Below, in pieces: positions 56,078 through 64,000 of a stretch of DNA of 64,000 nt; position 1 is the first letter of the stretch, and each line of letters begins with the position of its first letter. Source of the stretch: Bacillus sp. N1-1 (GTDB lineage: Bacteria > Bacillota > Bacilli > Bacillales > Guptibacillaceae); the NCBI RefSeq assembly GCF_009818105.1, contig NZ_CP046564.1, positions 2,480,001 through 2,544,000 of the forward strand, given 5' to 3'. The notes under the pieces are model-generated. The model had not been told where the DNA came from and searched no databases. It saw only the letters and a program-made list of their open reading frames with translations. The position numbers were made by a program, and so were the translations under genes.

Positions 56078-56894
56078 TTTGTAAACTCCTTTTTTGTCCA
56101 TATAAACACCAAGTTGTTTGGTGAGAATAAGGTTCTAGCCACTTAGCCTGCTGTATTGGCAAGTCGATCCATATGGTTCTTGCTTCTTCTATCGCATAAG
56201 CGTTAACCATTTCCCACATCGCTTTGCTATAAAGCGTTGTTTCATTTAGAACCTTTACATGTAAATACGAAGCACCTTTCTCTTCTTTCATCAGCATAAA
56301 TCCTCCCTTATCGTTAGCAAATAGCTCTACTTGCTCAAGATAAGTGGAAGAAAGAGAAGGTAAGTATGGAAGTGGATAATAGATCGAGTACGGAAAAAAC
56401 GATTGACCACTCTCTTTCCAGTACTTTTCAATCGTAGCTTTCTTATTCTCGTCTGTCACTCTATTAAACGGCCTAGTAACGGTTTGTCCTTTGATTGAAT
56501 GTGGACTTATACGAGAAGAAACAATTTGCGATTCAATCTGCATCTGCAAGTGAGGCGCTAAACAGTTCCCTCCCGTGTTATAGTCTTCTGTTGCATAGCC
56601 GGCCCAGGTAATAGCTTGGTTTTCAAATGCCTCAACCTGCAACGTACTCATTAATTCTGAAGCGATCCCTTTTTTTCGATAATTAATATGTGTCCGCAAT
56701 CGACCTAGGACAGCAGCTTCTCCTTCAAATATCGTTAGGCCAGCAATACCAACAAGCATTCCTTTCTTGAAATACCCTACCATTTTCTCTTCTTGCATTA
56801 ATTTATGTATGATGCGGATAACGTAATCATCTTCTATCCCCGTGGGCATCTCTTTAACGAGAGGGATATCCTTGTATTCTAGGGTTCGAATCAA
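56064..56894 (-). CDS. GNAT-family acetyltransferase
   Basis: The 276-residue protein has an N-terminal GNAT domain with acetyl-CoA loop INYRKKGIASELM (about residues 70-82) and a second region of unclear fold. The start is TTG 56894, because AAAGGAG lies 8 nt upstream and contains the ATG that opens the longer frame. It lies between ypiB and ypiF, where the B. subtilis order has no such gene. The substrate is unknown. Confidence 0.82.
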   Translation of the reverse strand: MIRTLEYKDIPLVKEMPTGIEDDYVIRIIHKLMQEEKMVGYFKKGMLVGIAGLTIFEGEAAVLGRLRTHINYRKKGIASELMSTLQVEAFENQAITWAGYATEDYNTGGNCLAPHLQMQIESQIVSSRISPHSIKGQTVTRPFNRVTDENKKATIEKYWKESGQSFFPYSIYYPLPYLPSLSSTYLEQVELFANDKGGFMLMKEEKGASYLHVKVLNETTLYSKAMWEMVNAYAIEEARTIWIDLPIQQAKWLEPYSHQTTWCLYGQKRSLQNEMD

Positions 56895-57044
56895 CTCTTT
56901 CTCTCCTTTCATTAAGCCTAACGATTCAATGTAATTTATTCGCCCTCCCTAGTCCTTGCATTTCTTTCTAGTATACCATCTGTTTAGAAAGTGTTGAAGA
57001 TTTTTCCTAGAACGCACGTTCCAAATTGCTTAAGGCAAACAAAA

Positions 57045-57066
57045 AACCCCTGATCTATCAGGGGTT
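57045..57066 (-). terminator. Terminator of ypiA-ypiB, overlapping the ypiB stop
   Basis: On the minus strand AACCCCTGA/TCAGGGGTT with a 4-nt loop is followed by TTTTTTG. The last two bases of the ypiB stop codon fall in the first arm. Confidence 0.88.
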
Positions 57067-57601
57067 ATAAATTACTCAATTGCTTGCTTAAGTGGAGAAA
57101 CGCTATTTCATCATTTCGATCCAGTGCCTCATCAATTTGTTTCAAAATGGACTCTTTTTTGAACCGCGTGAATGACTCGTCGAGAACCATTTCAGCCATA
57201 AACGAATATTTTTTATCAGCTGCCATATTCTCCGGTAAAAATGGATTCTCTTCTAAAACAGCCACGTAATGAGGAGAAACATTTTTACTTTTGAAGTTTA
57301 GCTGAATGTAAATAGGCTCGTCCTGATTCAGGCGAATGTCATGAAAAGACTTTTCAGGGTCTGTCGTAATGATGTTGTGTTTGTAAAAACGAAAAGGCGC
57401 GTTTTCTACACAGTGCGTGGAAATCACAAGCGCTTTTGGACAAAATTCAGCGTTCTCAACAAAATGAACATTCCCCATCAACACTTCATCACTTATTAAA
57501 TAATTCAAAAGCCAGACACATTCACGTTTCTTCACCTGGTATTTCTTTAGAAACCATTTCAGAAAGTCTTTTTTTTCAACGACAGAAACGGAGCTGCTCA
57601 T
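57065..57601 (-). CDS. ypiB: YpiB/ReoY (UPF0302)
   Basis: This 178-residue protein matches YpiB, called ReoY, which works with ReoM to guide ClpCP degradation of MurA and so limits peptidoglycan synthesis. Conserved parts are [15 protein letters not shown] and the central beta region [10 protein letters not shown]. It follows ypiA by 68 nt and both are probably one operon. Confidence 0.92.
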   Translation of the reverse strand: MSSSVSVVEKKDFLKWFLKKYQVKKRECVWLLNYLISDEVLMGNVHFVENAEFCPKALVISTHCVENAPFRFYKHNIITTDPEKSFHDIRLNQDEPIYIQLNFKSKNVSPHYVAVLEENPFLPENMAADKKYSFMAEMVLDESFTRFKKESILKQIDEALDRNDEIAFLHLSKQLSNL

Positions 57602-57669
57602 AGCGATTCCTCCCTGAGATTTTCCTAATTTAACAATTCGTCATTGAAGATACATTTCCTTCTTCACCT

Positions 57670-58944
57670 TTAATCCTCTTTGAAAGTTTCCTCGTCAAAC
57701 CTCAAGATTTCTTCTTCAAGATGGACGAGCGATGGGTCTAGCTCTAGAGCAAGCTTGAAAGCCTTCACTGCTTCTTCTCTTCTACCTTCTTCAATTAGGA
57801 AGGCACCATATTCCTCCAGAAAAATTGGATCCTGTCTGAAATAAGTATATGCGTTTTCATAGCGTTTTATGGCATCTTTATACTCTTCAACCTGTGCATA
57901 AGCTGTTGCCGCTGACCAATCAAGGTATGGATCACTTTGCTCTCCCTCTTCAATGTTTCGCAAGAGATCCAAAATATCTTCATATCGTTCCTCTGTCTTC
58001 AAATAGGCGGCTAGCGTTTTCGCAGCTTCTATATGCGCTGGATTAATGGCTAGTAATTCACGTAAATACTGTTCTCCGCTTGCATTATCGTGTGTTTTAA
58101 AGGTTAACCTACTAGCTTGTATATATAGCTCCTCATTAAATTCATCAAATTTAATCCCTTGAGCCAGTACCTCAATTGCTTCAGCTATCGCACCTTCTTC
58201 CTCATAAGCCTTGGCAAGATAAGGATAAAGTGTACTATACTGCGGATCTAGCTCTTTTAGCTCATTAAACGCATTAATGGCTTTTCGGTATTCATTGATT
58301 TGAAGCGCCGTAAAACCGTAACCAAACAGTGCGTTAATTTCACGCGCGTTCTCGAGTCCCTTCTCATAGTAAGTAAGCGCATCTTCAAATTGTCCACTTC
58401 CGCTCAATGCTTCAGCCAATCGAAGTTCGATATTTTCATTTGCAAGCTCTCCCTTGGTTCCAAGGACTGCTTCATAATAAGGAACTGCCTTTAGATGATG
58501 GCCTTGTGTTAAATAAAATTCACCAAGTCCAAAATCGATGATCGGTTCATCTGGAGAAAGTCGCTTTGCCTCCAGCAATTTTTGCTCTGCAACTTCTTCC
58601 AATCCTTCTGTTTGGTAAAGATCGGCCATTAAGAGAAGTGCAGGTGGATACGCAGCATCGTTTTCATCAATTTTATTTAAAGCAGCAATGGCATCCTGTT
58701 CTTGTTCAAGATCAACATAACATTCCGCTGCTTGTACAAGTAATTCACCTTCATTTGGGTAATGAATAAGTAGCTCTTCTACAACATCTCTGGAATCTTC
58801 AATAAGTCCAAGACTGTAGTAAATATTGGATAGATCATATAAGCTTTCATGATCAGCTTCTTTTCGTACTTCTTTTAGTTCTGTTAAACCTTTTTCAAAA
58901 TTTCCCGACTCAATTAATGAGACAGCCTGTTTAAGACGATCCAC
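57670..58944 (-). CDS. ypiA: Tetratricopeptide-repeat protein YpiA
   Basis: The 424-residue protein consists almost wholly of about twelve TPR units (for example YLTQGHHLKAVPYYEAV and LLMADLYQTEGL). TPR proteins are scaffolds for protein binding. In Bacillus and Listeria, YpiA and YpiB have been linked to ClpCP-dependent MurA turnover, and the pairing is conserved here. Confidence 0.9.
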   Translation of the reverse strand: MDRLKQAVSLIESGNFEKGLTELKEVRKEADHESLYDLSNIYYSLGLIEDSRDVVEELLIHYPNEGELLVQAAECYVDLEQEQDAIAALNKIDENDAAYPPALLLMADLYQTEGLEEVAEQKLLEAKRLSPDEPIIDFGLGEFYLTQGHHLKAVPYYEAVLGTKGELANENIELRLAEALSGSGQFEDALTYYEKGLENAREINALFGYGFTALQINEYRKAINAFNELKELDPQYSTLYPYLAKAYEEEGAIAEAIEVLAQGIKFDEFNEELYIQASRLTFKTHDNASGEQYLRELLAINPAHIEAAKTLAAYLKTEERYEDILDLLRNIEEGEQSDPYLDWSAATAYAQVEEYKDAIKRYENAYTYFRQDPIFLEEYGAFLIEEGRREEAVKAFKLALELDPSLVHLEEEILRFDEETFKED

Positions 58945-59188
58945 GTTCCAAAACTCCTTCTAACACTACTTATTTTATTTCGATGACTCCAAGCAAAAAC
59001 TCTTTTTATTGCGTCACCCTCCATTTTAGCTGTAAAGGATGATTCTCTTTCAGGTATTAACGACAAAGTTCTGAAATGAATGGGTCTCCTCCATCATAAT
59101 CAAGAATTTCGTCATCTTCAACTTCATTGCCTAAATTCGTGAAATAAGTACATTTAGAAGCAAGAAAATTTATCAATCAAGATCAATG
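58945..59188. other. Left part of the ypiA-aroA intergenic region
   Basis: The 444-nt gap between aroA and ypiA (58945-59388) holds the minus-strand promoter and terminator described separately. This left part should carry the ypiA promoter. I see no reading frame worth annotating. Confidence 0.45.
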
Positions 59189-59280
59189 AAAAAAATTCCC
59201 TGTGCAGAAAGCGTTTGTTAACGCTTTCAAAACACAGGGACAAAATAAATATGGATAGGAGTGGAGAGAAACCATTACTA
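59189..59280 (-). ncRNA. Candidate short transcript ending in a cre-containing terminator
   Basis: On the minus strand CCCTGTG pairs with CACAGGG (59198-59239), enclosing GAAAGCGTT/AACGCTTTC, and is followed by AATTTTTTT. TGAAAGCGTTAACA inside it (59216-59229) fits the CcpA consensus at all positions. With the promoter at 59286-59313 this would give an RNA of about 90 nt, either a small RNA or an attenuated leader of ypiA. Confidence 0.5.
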
Positions 59281-59285
59281 TATTT

Positions 59286-59313
59286 AGTATAACAGGGAAA
59301 GTCATAAAATCAA
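59286..59313 (-). promoter_or_regulatory. Promoter of the short transcript upstream of ypiA
   Basis: On the minus strand TTGATT and TATACT are separated by 16 nt, and the -10 is preceded by TGT. It lies 75 nt beyond the aroA stop. Confidence 0.55.
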
Positions 59314-59374
59314 CTGATTTTTTAGAAAATTTTGCGTCTTTTTTAAAATTTCAGCCAACTCTCCTACAAAAACC

Positions 59375-59404
59375 AAAAAGCAGGGTTCCTAGGAACCTGC
59401 TTTT
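59375..59404 (-). terminator. Terminator of the aromatic amino-acid operon
   Basis: On the minus strand AAAAGCAGG-TTCC pairs with GGAA-CCCTGCTTTTT. It overlaps the last codons of aroA. Confidence 0.85.
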
Positions 59405-60675
59405 AGCTGTTTCAAATGGTCAAAGAAATCAGGATACGATACTTTGATAGCATCAGGTAATGCGAGCTCGACAGCACCTTCAGTTATACAGCCAGCGACA
59501 GCAAGCATCATACCGATCCGATGATCACCTAAACTTGAAACTTCCCCACCATGGAGTGGCGTAGGTCCTTCTATCACCATGCCGTCTGGTGTACCAGTAA
59601 TCGATGCCCCTAAAGTTTGCAAAGCTTCCACAACCGCGTCTATGCGGTTCGTTTCTTTTACTTTTAATTCTTCTGCATTGCGAATAATTGTCTTTCCATT
59701 CGCCTGGGTAGCAAGGAGCGCAATAATCGGCAACTCATCAATTAAGCGTGGAATGATGTCCCCTTCAATGACTGTTTCACGAAGATCGCTCGTACAAATC
59801 GTAAGATCTGCTACTTCTTCTTGATTGACTACTCGTCTATTTTTAATCGTTAATGCAGCACCCATTTGTTCAAGAACATCTAATATGCCGGACCTTGTTT
59901 CATTAATGCCAACATTTAATAAGGTTATTATGCTGTTTGGAACGATTGCCCCCGCAACGAGGAAAAAGGCAGCTGAAGAGATATCTCCTGGTACTTCGAC
60001 ATTCGTAGCTGTTAGCTGTTGACCGCCTTCAACACTAACTGAAAGTCCTTCTCTTTTAACCTTTACGCCGAAACTCTCCAGCATATTTTCAGTGTGATTT
60101 CTGGAGCGGTGTGTTTCAGAAACAGTCGTAACTCCTTCAGCTTGTAAACCAGCAAGAAGAATGCCTGATTTAACCTGAGCACTTGCAACAGGCGACTGAT
60201 ATGTAATGCCTTTCAAATTTCCACCTCGGATTGAGATCGGTGCAAATGTACCCTGCTCTCTTCCATCAATGACAGCACCCATCTGTGATAATGGAACTGT
60301 TACGCGATTCATCGGTCGTTTAGCAATTGACTCGTCTCCCGCTAAAACTGAGTGAAATGGGCGACCTGCAAGTAATCCCATCATTAAGCGAAAAGTGGTA
60401 CCCGAATTTCCTACATCGAGAAGTTGAGAAGGTTCCCTGAGCCCTTCAATTCCTTGCCCTTCTACAACAACAGATGCGCCATCTTGTTCAATACGAACCC
60501 CCATCTGTTTAAAACAGGAAATGGTACTTAAACAATCTGCTCCAGGAAGGAAGTTCGTAATCCGCGTTGTGCCATTAGCAATTGAACCAAACATGATCGC
60601 ACGGTGGGATATTGATTTATCTCCAGGTATCACGACTGTTCCTTTAAGACTGTGCGCTTTCGTTATTGTTTCCAT
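59389..60675 (-). CDS. aroA: 3-phosphoshikimate 1-carboxyvinyltransferase (EPSP synthase)
   Basis: This 428-residue shikimate-pathway enzyme joins phosphoenolpyruvate and shikimate-3-phosphate. Signatures: [23 protein letters not shown] and [22 protein letters not shown] and DHRIGMM near the end. ATG 60675 follows AAGGAG at 9 nt. It is the last gene of trpB-trpA-hisC-tyrA-aroA and equals B. subtilis aroE. Confidence 0.97.
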   Translation of the reverse strand: METITKAHSLKGTVVIPGDKSISHRAIMFGSIANGTTRITNFLPGADCLSTISCFKQMGVRIEQDGASVVVEGQGIEGLREPSQLLDVGNSGTTFRLMMGLLAGRPFHSVLAGDESIAKRPMNRVTVPLSQMGAVIDGREQGTFAPISIRGGNLKGITYQSPVASAQVKSGILLAGLQAEGVTTVSETHRSRNHTENMLESFGVKVKREGLSVSVEGGQQLTATNVEVPGDISSAAFFLVAGAIVPNSIITLLNVGINETRSGILDVLEQMGAALTIKNRRVVNQEEVADLTICTSDLRETVIEGDIIPRLIDELPIIALLATQANGKTIIRNAEELKVKETNRIDAVVEALQTLGASITGTPDGMVIEGPTPLHGGEVSSLGDHRIGMMLAVAGCITEGAVELALPDAIKVSYPDFFDHLKQLKAGS

Positions 60676-60688
60676 AGTTACGTTCTCC

Positions 60689-61795
60689 TTATTTATCATC
60701 TACATATGTTTCAAAATCACGATCTAAGATTACTTTCGCATTATCACGGTCAGTTTCTGAGCGAAAGCTCACTCGAAGCACACCCATAATATCTTCTCGG
60801 GTTTCAATGATTCGAATGTTTGTAATTGAAATTTCTTCCTTTGCGAGCTTTTGCGTAACAGCAGCGATTACACCGGGCTGATCCTGTACATCAAGGAACA
60901 AATCATAAAAGGCCGGTATCGCTCCTCTTGAGCGAACGGGTAAGCCATCACGGAAGTCTTTCGCTCCCGAAAAATAATTAAAAATACCGTCCTCATTCTC
61001 TTCTTTAATATACCCCTGGATCCTATCTAATTCATACTTCATGTCTTCTGTCATCTGGAGTAAAACATCTTTGTTTCGCAATAGAATGTCACGCCACATC
61101 ACAGGACTAGCTGATGCGATACGCGTAATGTCTCGAAACCCTCCGGCTGCAAACCTTGCGACGTTATAGTGCTGACTATTATTTCGATCACTAACAAAAT
61201 TCACGAGACTTGCAGCTAAAATATGCGGGAAATGACTAATTAATCCGACTAAATAATCGTGTTCCTTAGCTTCAAGCTCAACAAAAGTAGCATTTGTTGA
61301 ACTTAAAAGGTCCATTAAATCGTGTAGTTTCGATCGATCGACAGCATCGTCTGGCGTTAAGATATAAAACGCATTCTCAAACAGGTGGGATTTTGCTGCC
61401 GTCACGCCCGTTTTGTGGGAGCCAGCCATCGGATGCCCACCAATAAAGGTAACAGAAGGGTTCAGGATCTTCTTCGCATGACTTACGATCGAAAGCTTAG
61501 TACTCCCTACATCAGATACGATGACGCCATCCTTTAATTTTATTGAGGAAAGTTGTTCTAGAATTCGCTCCGTTTGAACGACAGGAGCTGCAATCATGAT
61601 ATAGTCTGCTTTTTGCACCGCTTCTTCAAGAGAAGAAGCGGTGTGATCTACAACACGAAGAGCTTTTGCAAGATCAAGTTGGTTTTGATTCACATCGAAC
61701 CCAGTAATCATGGCGTCCTGATGCCCTGCTTTAATTGCGAGAGCAATCGATCCACCGATTAGTCCAAGACCGATGATTGCTACATTTTTACTCAT
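60689..61795 (-). CDS. tyrA: Prephenate dehydrogenase
   Basis: This 368-residue enzyme converts prephenate to hydroxyphenylpyruvate for tyrosine. NAD-binding [12 protein letters not shown] at the start, [10 protein letters not shown] with the catalytic histidine, and a C-terminal ACT domain (about 295-365) for feedback by tyrosine are visible. Its ATG overlaps the hisC stop by 4 nt. Confidence 0.96.
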   Translation of the reverse strand: MSKNVAIIGLGLIGGSIALAIKAGHQDAMITGFDVNQNQLDLAKALRVVDHTASSLEEAVQKADYIMIAAPVVQTERILEQLSSIKLKDGVIVSDVGSTKLSIVSHAKKILNPSVTFIGGHPMAGSHKTGVTAAKSHLFENAFYILTPDDAVDRSKLHDLMDLLSSTNATFVELEAKEHDYLVGLISHFPHILAASLVNFVSDRNNSQHYNVARFAAGGFRDITRIASASPVMWRDILLRNKDVLLQMTEDMKYELDRIQGYIKEENEDGIFNYFSGAKDFRDGLPVRSRGAIPAFYDLFLDVQDQPGVIAAVTQKLAKEEISITNIRIIETREDIMGVLRVSFRSETDRDNAKVILDRDFETYVDDK

Positions 61796-62895
61796 GACTG
61801 TCCCGTTCTCTTTTCATTAAGAAATTGCGATAGACAGCTTATAATTTCCTTGTTTTGCTCTTCCGATCCGACGGTTATTCTCGCAGAAGTTGGGAAGCCG
61901 AGAGCAGAACCAGAGCGGACAATATACCCTTGCTTCATGAGATAGTCAAATACTTCATCTGCAGGTATACCAAAATCGATAAGAACAAAATTCCCTTGAG
62001 AAGGATACACAGATAACTCATATTGCTCACAAAAAGCATAGTAATGAGCGCGACCTTTCTCGTTTTCTTCTCGACACATATCTATAAATTGCTGGTCTCT
62101 TAAAGCAGCAATTGCAGCAGCTTGTGCGACGCGGGAAGTATTAAACGGTTCTCTCGACGGTTCAATTGACGCGATCACTTCCGGGTTAGCTACACCATAC
62201 CCAACGCGCAACGCAGCGATGCCATAAGCTTTAGAAAACGTACGTAAAACGACCAGATTTTTATATTTTGAAAGTGCAGCAAGCGTGTCAGGAAAATCAG
62301 TAGCGGTCACATATTCTTTGTATGCTTCATCCATTACAACAAGCACGTGATCTGGCACTTTATTCAAAAACGCAAATAGCTCATCCTCTGGAATGTGTTC
62401 TCCAGTCGGATTATTAGGGGAACAAACCCAAATGATTCGCGTATTCTCATCAATAGCATGTAACATCTCATCTAATTGATGCTTTCCTTCGATTAACGGA
62501 ACTTCACGAACCTCAGCATCTTCAATGACCGCATTATGACGGTATTGCGGAAAAGTTGGTGTAGCCATCACCGTGTTAGTTCCTTTTTCAAGATACGTTC
62601 TGCAAAGAATTTGAACGACTTCATCTGAGCCATTACCGAAAACGAGCTGATCTTCATTTACATTAAGATGCTTTGCTACCTCAGTCCGGAGAGAAGCTGC
62701 ATAACCATCTGGATAAATGTGTAATTGCGACAATTCTTTTTCAATCGCATCTTTCACACTTTGAGAAGATCCATATGGATTTTCATTTGAAGCAAGCTTA
62801 ATTACTTGTTTAAGACCAAGTTCTTTCTTTACTTCTTCAATCGGTTTACCTGGCTTGTAAGGGGTTAACCCTTTCATTTGTCTTTTTGGAATCAT
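61792..62895 (-). CDS. hisC: Histidinol-phosphate/aromatic aminotransferase
   Basis: This 367-residue PLP aminotransferase serves both histidine and aromatic amino-acid synthesis in Bacillus. Signatures: [29 protein letters not shown] and the Schiff-base lysine in [16 protein letters not shown]. It overlaps tyrA by 4 nt and follows trpA by 9 nt. Confidence 0.95.
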   Translation of the reverse strand: MIPKRQMKGLTPYKPGKPIEEVKKELGLKQVIKLASNENPYGSSQSVKDAIEKELSQLHIYPDGYAASLRTEVAKHLNVNEDQLVFGNGSDEVVQILCRTYLEKGTNTVMATPTFPQYRHNAVIEDAEVREVPLIEGKHQLDEMLHAIDENTRIIWVCSPNNPTGEHIPEDELFAFLNKVPDHVLVVMDEAYKEYVTATDFPDTLAALSKYKNLVVLRTFSKAYGIAALRVGYGVANPEVIASIEPSREPFNTSRVAQAAAIAALRDQQFIDMCREENEKGRAHYYAFCEQYELSVYPSQGNFVLIDFGIPADEVFDYLMKQGYIVRSGSALGFPTSARITVGSEEQNKEIISCLSQFLNEKRTGQS

Positions 62896-62904
62896 GCCTG
62901 CACC

Positions 62905-63732
62905 TCACGAATGGATTTTCGCTTTCCCATATGGAGAAATCAAATTTCGTACATATGACCGAATTTGATCAACCCCTTCTTTATGGGATGCTTCGTTCTT
63001 CAACACTTCCACTTGTTCCTCAACTTGACGAATAATGGCACTACCAACAATAACGCCATCGCAGTGCTCTTTTAACTTCTCAACTTGTTCAGGAGCAGAT
63101 ACTCCAAAACCTACTGCAACTGGAATCATACTATGCTCTTTCACCCGATCAAGAAATGTAAATACAGAGGAATGAAAATCAGTTCTGGTACCCGTGACAC
63201 CGAGTGATGAGACGCAATAAAGAAATCCAGTAGCTTCTTTCGATATCGCTTGCAGTCTTTTATCTGAAGTTGTTGGCGCAACAAGAGAAATCAGCGCAGT
63301 CTCATTAGCATTGCAGCTTTCCCTCAACTCTTCACTTTCTTCAAAAGGAAGATCCGGAACCAAAAGTCCGTCAATATCATTTTCTCGCACTAAAGCGAAG
63401 AAGCGTTCTTCTCCTAATTGTAACAAAAGATTGTAATAAGTAAATATCACAACTGGAATTTCAAGTCCTTTTTCTCGCATTTGCTTCACGAGACCCATCG
63501 CCTTTTCAAGGCTCATACCATGTTCAAGCGCACGTAATGATGCGCGCTGAATGACTGGACCATCTGCTAATGGATCAGAATACGGGATACCAAGTTCAAT
63601 CGCGTTTGCTCCTTCTTCCTGCAACATTAGTGCTAAATCGATGGTTGTTTCTTCTGTTGGATCGCCAGCTACAATAAATGGAATAAAAAGATCCGTCCGA
63701 CCGTTCACATTTTGTTCAAATCGCTTATTCAT
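62905..63732 (-). CDS. trpA: Tryptophan synthase alpha chain
   Basis: This 275-residue TIM-barrel subunit splits indole-glycerol phosphate to indole. Catalytic Glu in [19 protein letters not shown] (shown in part: [15 protein letters not shown]) and the phosphate-binding [10 protein letters not shown] are visible. ATG 63732 has GGAGG 8 nt upstream and overlaps the trpB end by 8 nt. Confidence 0.96.
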   Translation of the reverse strand: MNKRFEQNVNGRTDLFIPFIVAGDPTEETTIDLALMLQEEGANAIELGIPYSDPLADGPVIQRASLRALEHGMSLEKAMGLVKQMREKGLEIPVVIFTYYNLLLQLGEERFFALVRENDIDGLLVPDLPFEESEELRESCNANETALISLVAPTTSDKRLQAISKEATGFLYCVSSLGVTGTRTDFHSSVFTFLDRVKEHSMIPVAVGFGVSAPEQVEKLKEHCDGVIVGSAIIRQVEEQVEVLKNEASHKEGVDQIRSYVRNLISPYGKAKIHS

Positions 63733-64000
63733 CTCCGTCACCTCCAAGATGCTCCATTATCGTATGCACATCTTTATCGCCTCTCCCAGAAAGACATAAA
63801 AGAATACGTTCTTCTTGATTCATATTTTGCGCTTGTTTAATGGCTTCTGAGAGTGCATGAGCACTTTCAATCGCCGGAATGATGCCTTCTTCTTCAGAAA
63901 GAACTTTTAAAGCATCAAGCGCCTCTGCATCCGTGATGCCCACATACGTTACCCTACCCGTCTCATTTAAATAGGCATGCTCCGGTCCAATTCCCGGGTA
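63725..64000 (-). CDS. trpB: Tryptophan synthase beta chain, C-terminal part (cut by window edge)
   Basis: The visible 91 residues start [16 protein letters not shown] and end in a short acidic tail. [10 protein letters not shown] and [10 protein letters not shown] are signatures of the PLP-dependent beta subunit, which condenses indole and serine. The gene enters from the right edge. It overlaps trpA by 8 nt. Confidence 0.95.
   Translation of the reverse strand, partial: YPGIGPEHAYLNETGRVTYVGITDAEALDALKVLSEEEGIIPAIESAHALSEAIKQAQNMNQEERILLCLSGRGDKDVHTIMEHLGGDGDE

Noticed and set aside
59240..59290. Mini-ORF starting at the ATG on the minus strand inside the short transcript
   Set aside because: There is no Shine-Dalgarno sequence and the frame runs through the terminator stem, so translation is unlikely.

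Overview
The window looks like the chromosome of an endospore-forming, bacillithiol-producing Bacillaceae bacterium. Positions from about 10.6 kb to the right end are low-to-medium GC. They carry spore genes (alpha/beta-type SASP, SspM-like peptide, CotF-like coat proteins, a YjcZ-like peptide, YpjB), bacillithiol genes (bshA, bshB1), a class III Fbp, and the B. subtilis-type gene order trpB-trpA-hisC-tyrA-aroA-ypiA-ypiB-ypiF-qcrABC-ypjA-ypjB-ypjC-ypjD-dapB-mgsA-bshB1-bshA-cca-birA-panBCD-dinG-ypmA-ypmB-aspB-asnS-dnaD-nth-ponA-recU-yppC, read from right to left. The species cannot be named from this evidence alone.

Region 1 (about 1-9.8 kb) is an AT-rich integrated mobile element. It ends on the right with a tyrosine integrase (8673-9803) next to a frameshifted C-terminal remnant of a host gene that resembles DUF3900 (9861-10410). 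Its left end is not visible. It encodes an AEP-type primase with a CHC2-like zinc motif, an HNH endonuclease-like protein, and an HTH-LAGLIDADG endonuclease gene split by a complete IS21-family element (1509-4023). The IS has 73-nt terminal repeats and a 5-bp target duplication (ATAGC), and the host reading frame rejoins exactly across it. Upstream of the primase lie a promoter overlapped by an inverted repeat, a possible six-codon leader peptide and a nested stem structure ending in an intrinsic terminator. Together these look like an attenuated replication-gene leader.

Region 2 (10.6-18.2 kb) has an aldo/keto reductase, an EVE-HNH nuclease (probable modification-dependent restriction enzyme), an SDR, a double-GNAT protein, fbp, and folD under a clear ZTP riboswitch.

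Region 3 (18.15-25.8 kb) has a seven-tRNA operon on the minus strand, then kynU with a cre box overlapping its promoter, coat and sporulation peptides, an alanine/glycine:cation symporter, a 5'(3')-deoxyribonucleotidase, a thioredoxin-reductase-like flavoprotein lacking its CxxC, and a D,D-carboxypeptidase.

Region 4 (25.9-38 kb) carries SASP, yppE, racA, sspM, yppC, recU-ponA, nth, dnaD, asnS, aspB, ypmB and ypmA: DNA repair and recombination, replication restart, cell-wall synthesis and sporulation.

Region 5 (38-64 kb) is mostly minus-strand biosynthetic operons: panBCD behind a structured leader, birA-cca-bshA-bshB1-mgsA-dapB-ypjD with tight overlaps, the qcrABC menaquinol:cytochrome c reductase, ypiA/ypiB (linked to MurA proteolysis in B. 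subtilis), and the aromatic supra-operon trpB-trpA-hisC-tyrA-aroA. Breaks in the expected synteny include a secreted, ligand-less metallo-beta-lactamase-fold protein beside dinG, a YugP-type peptidase between ypjC and ypjB, a GNAT protein between ypiB and ypiF, and the absence of ypoC between nth and ponA. Two intergenic regions (38058-38163 plus strand, 59189-59290 minus strand) look like short terminated transcripts.
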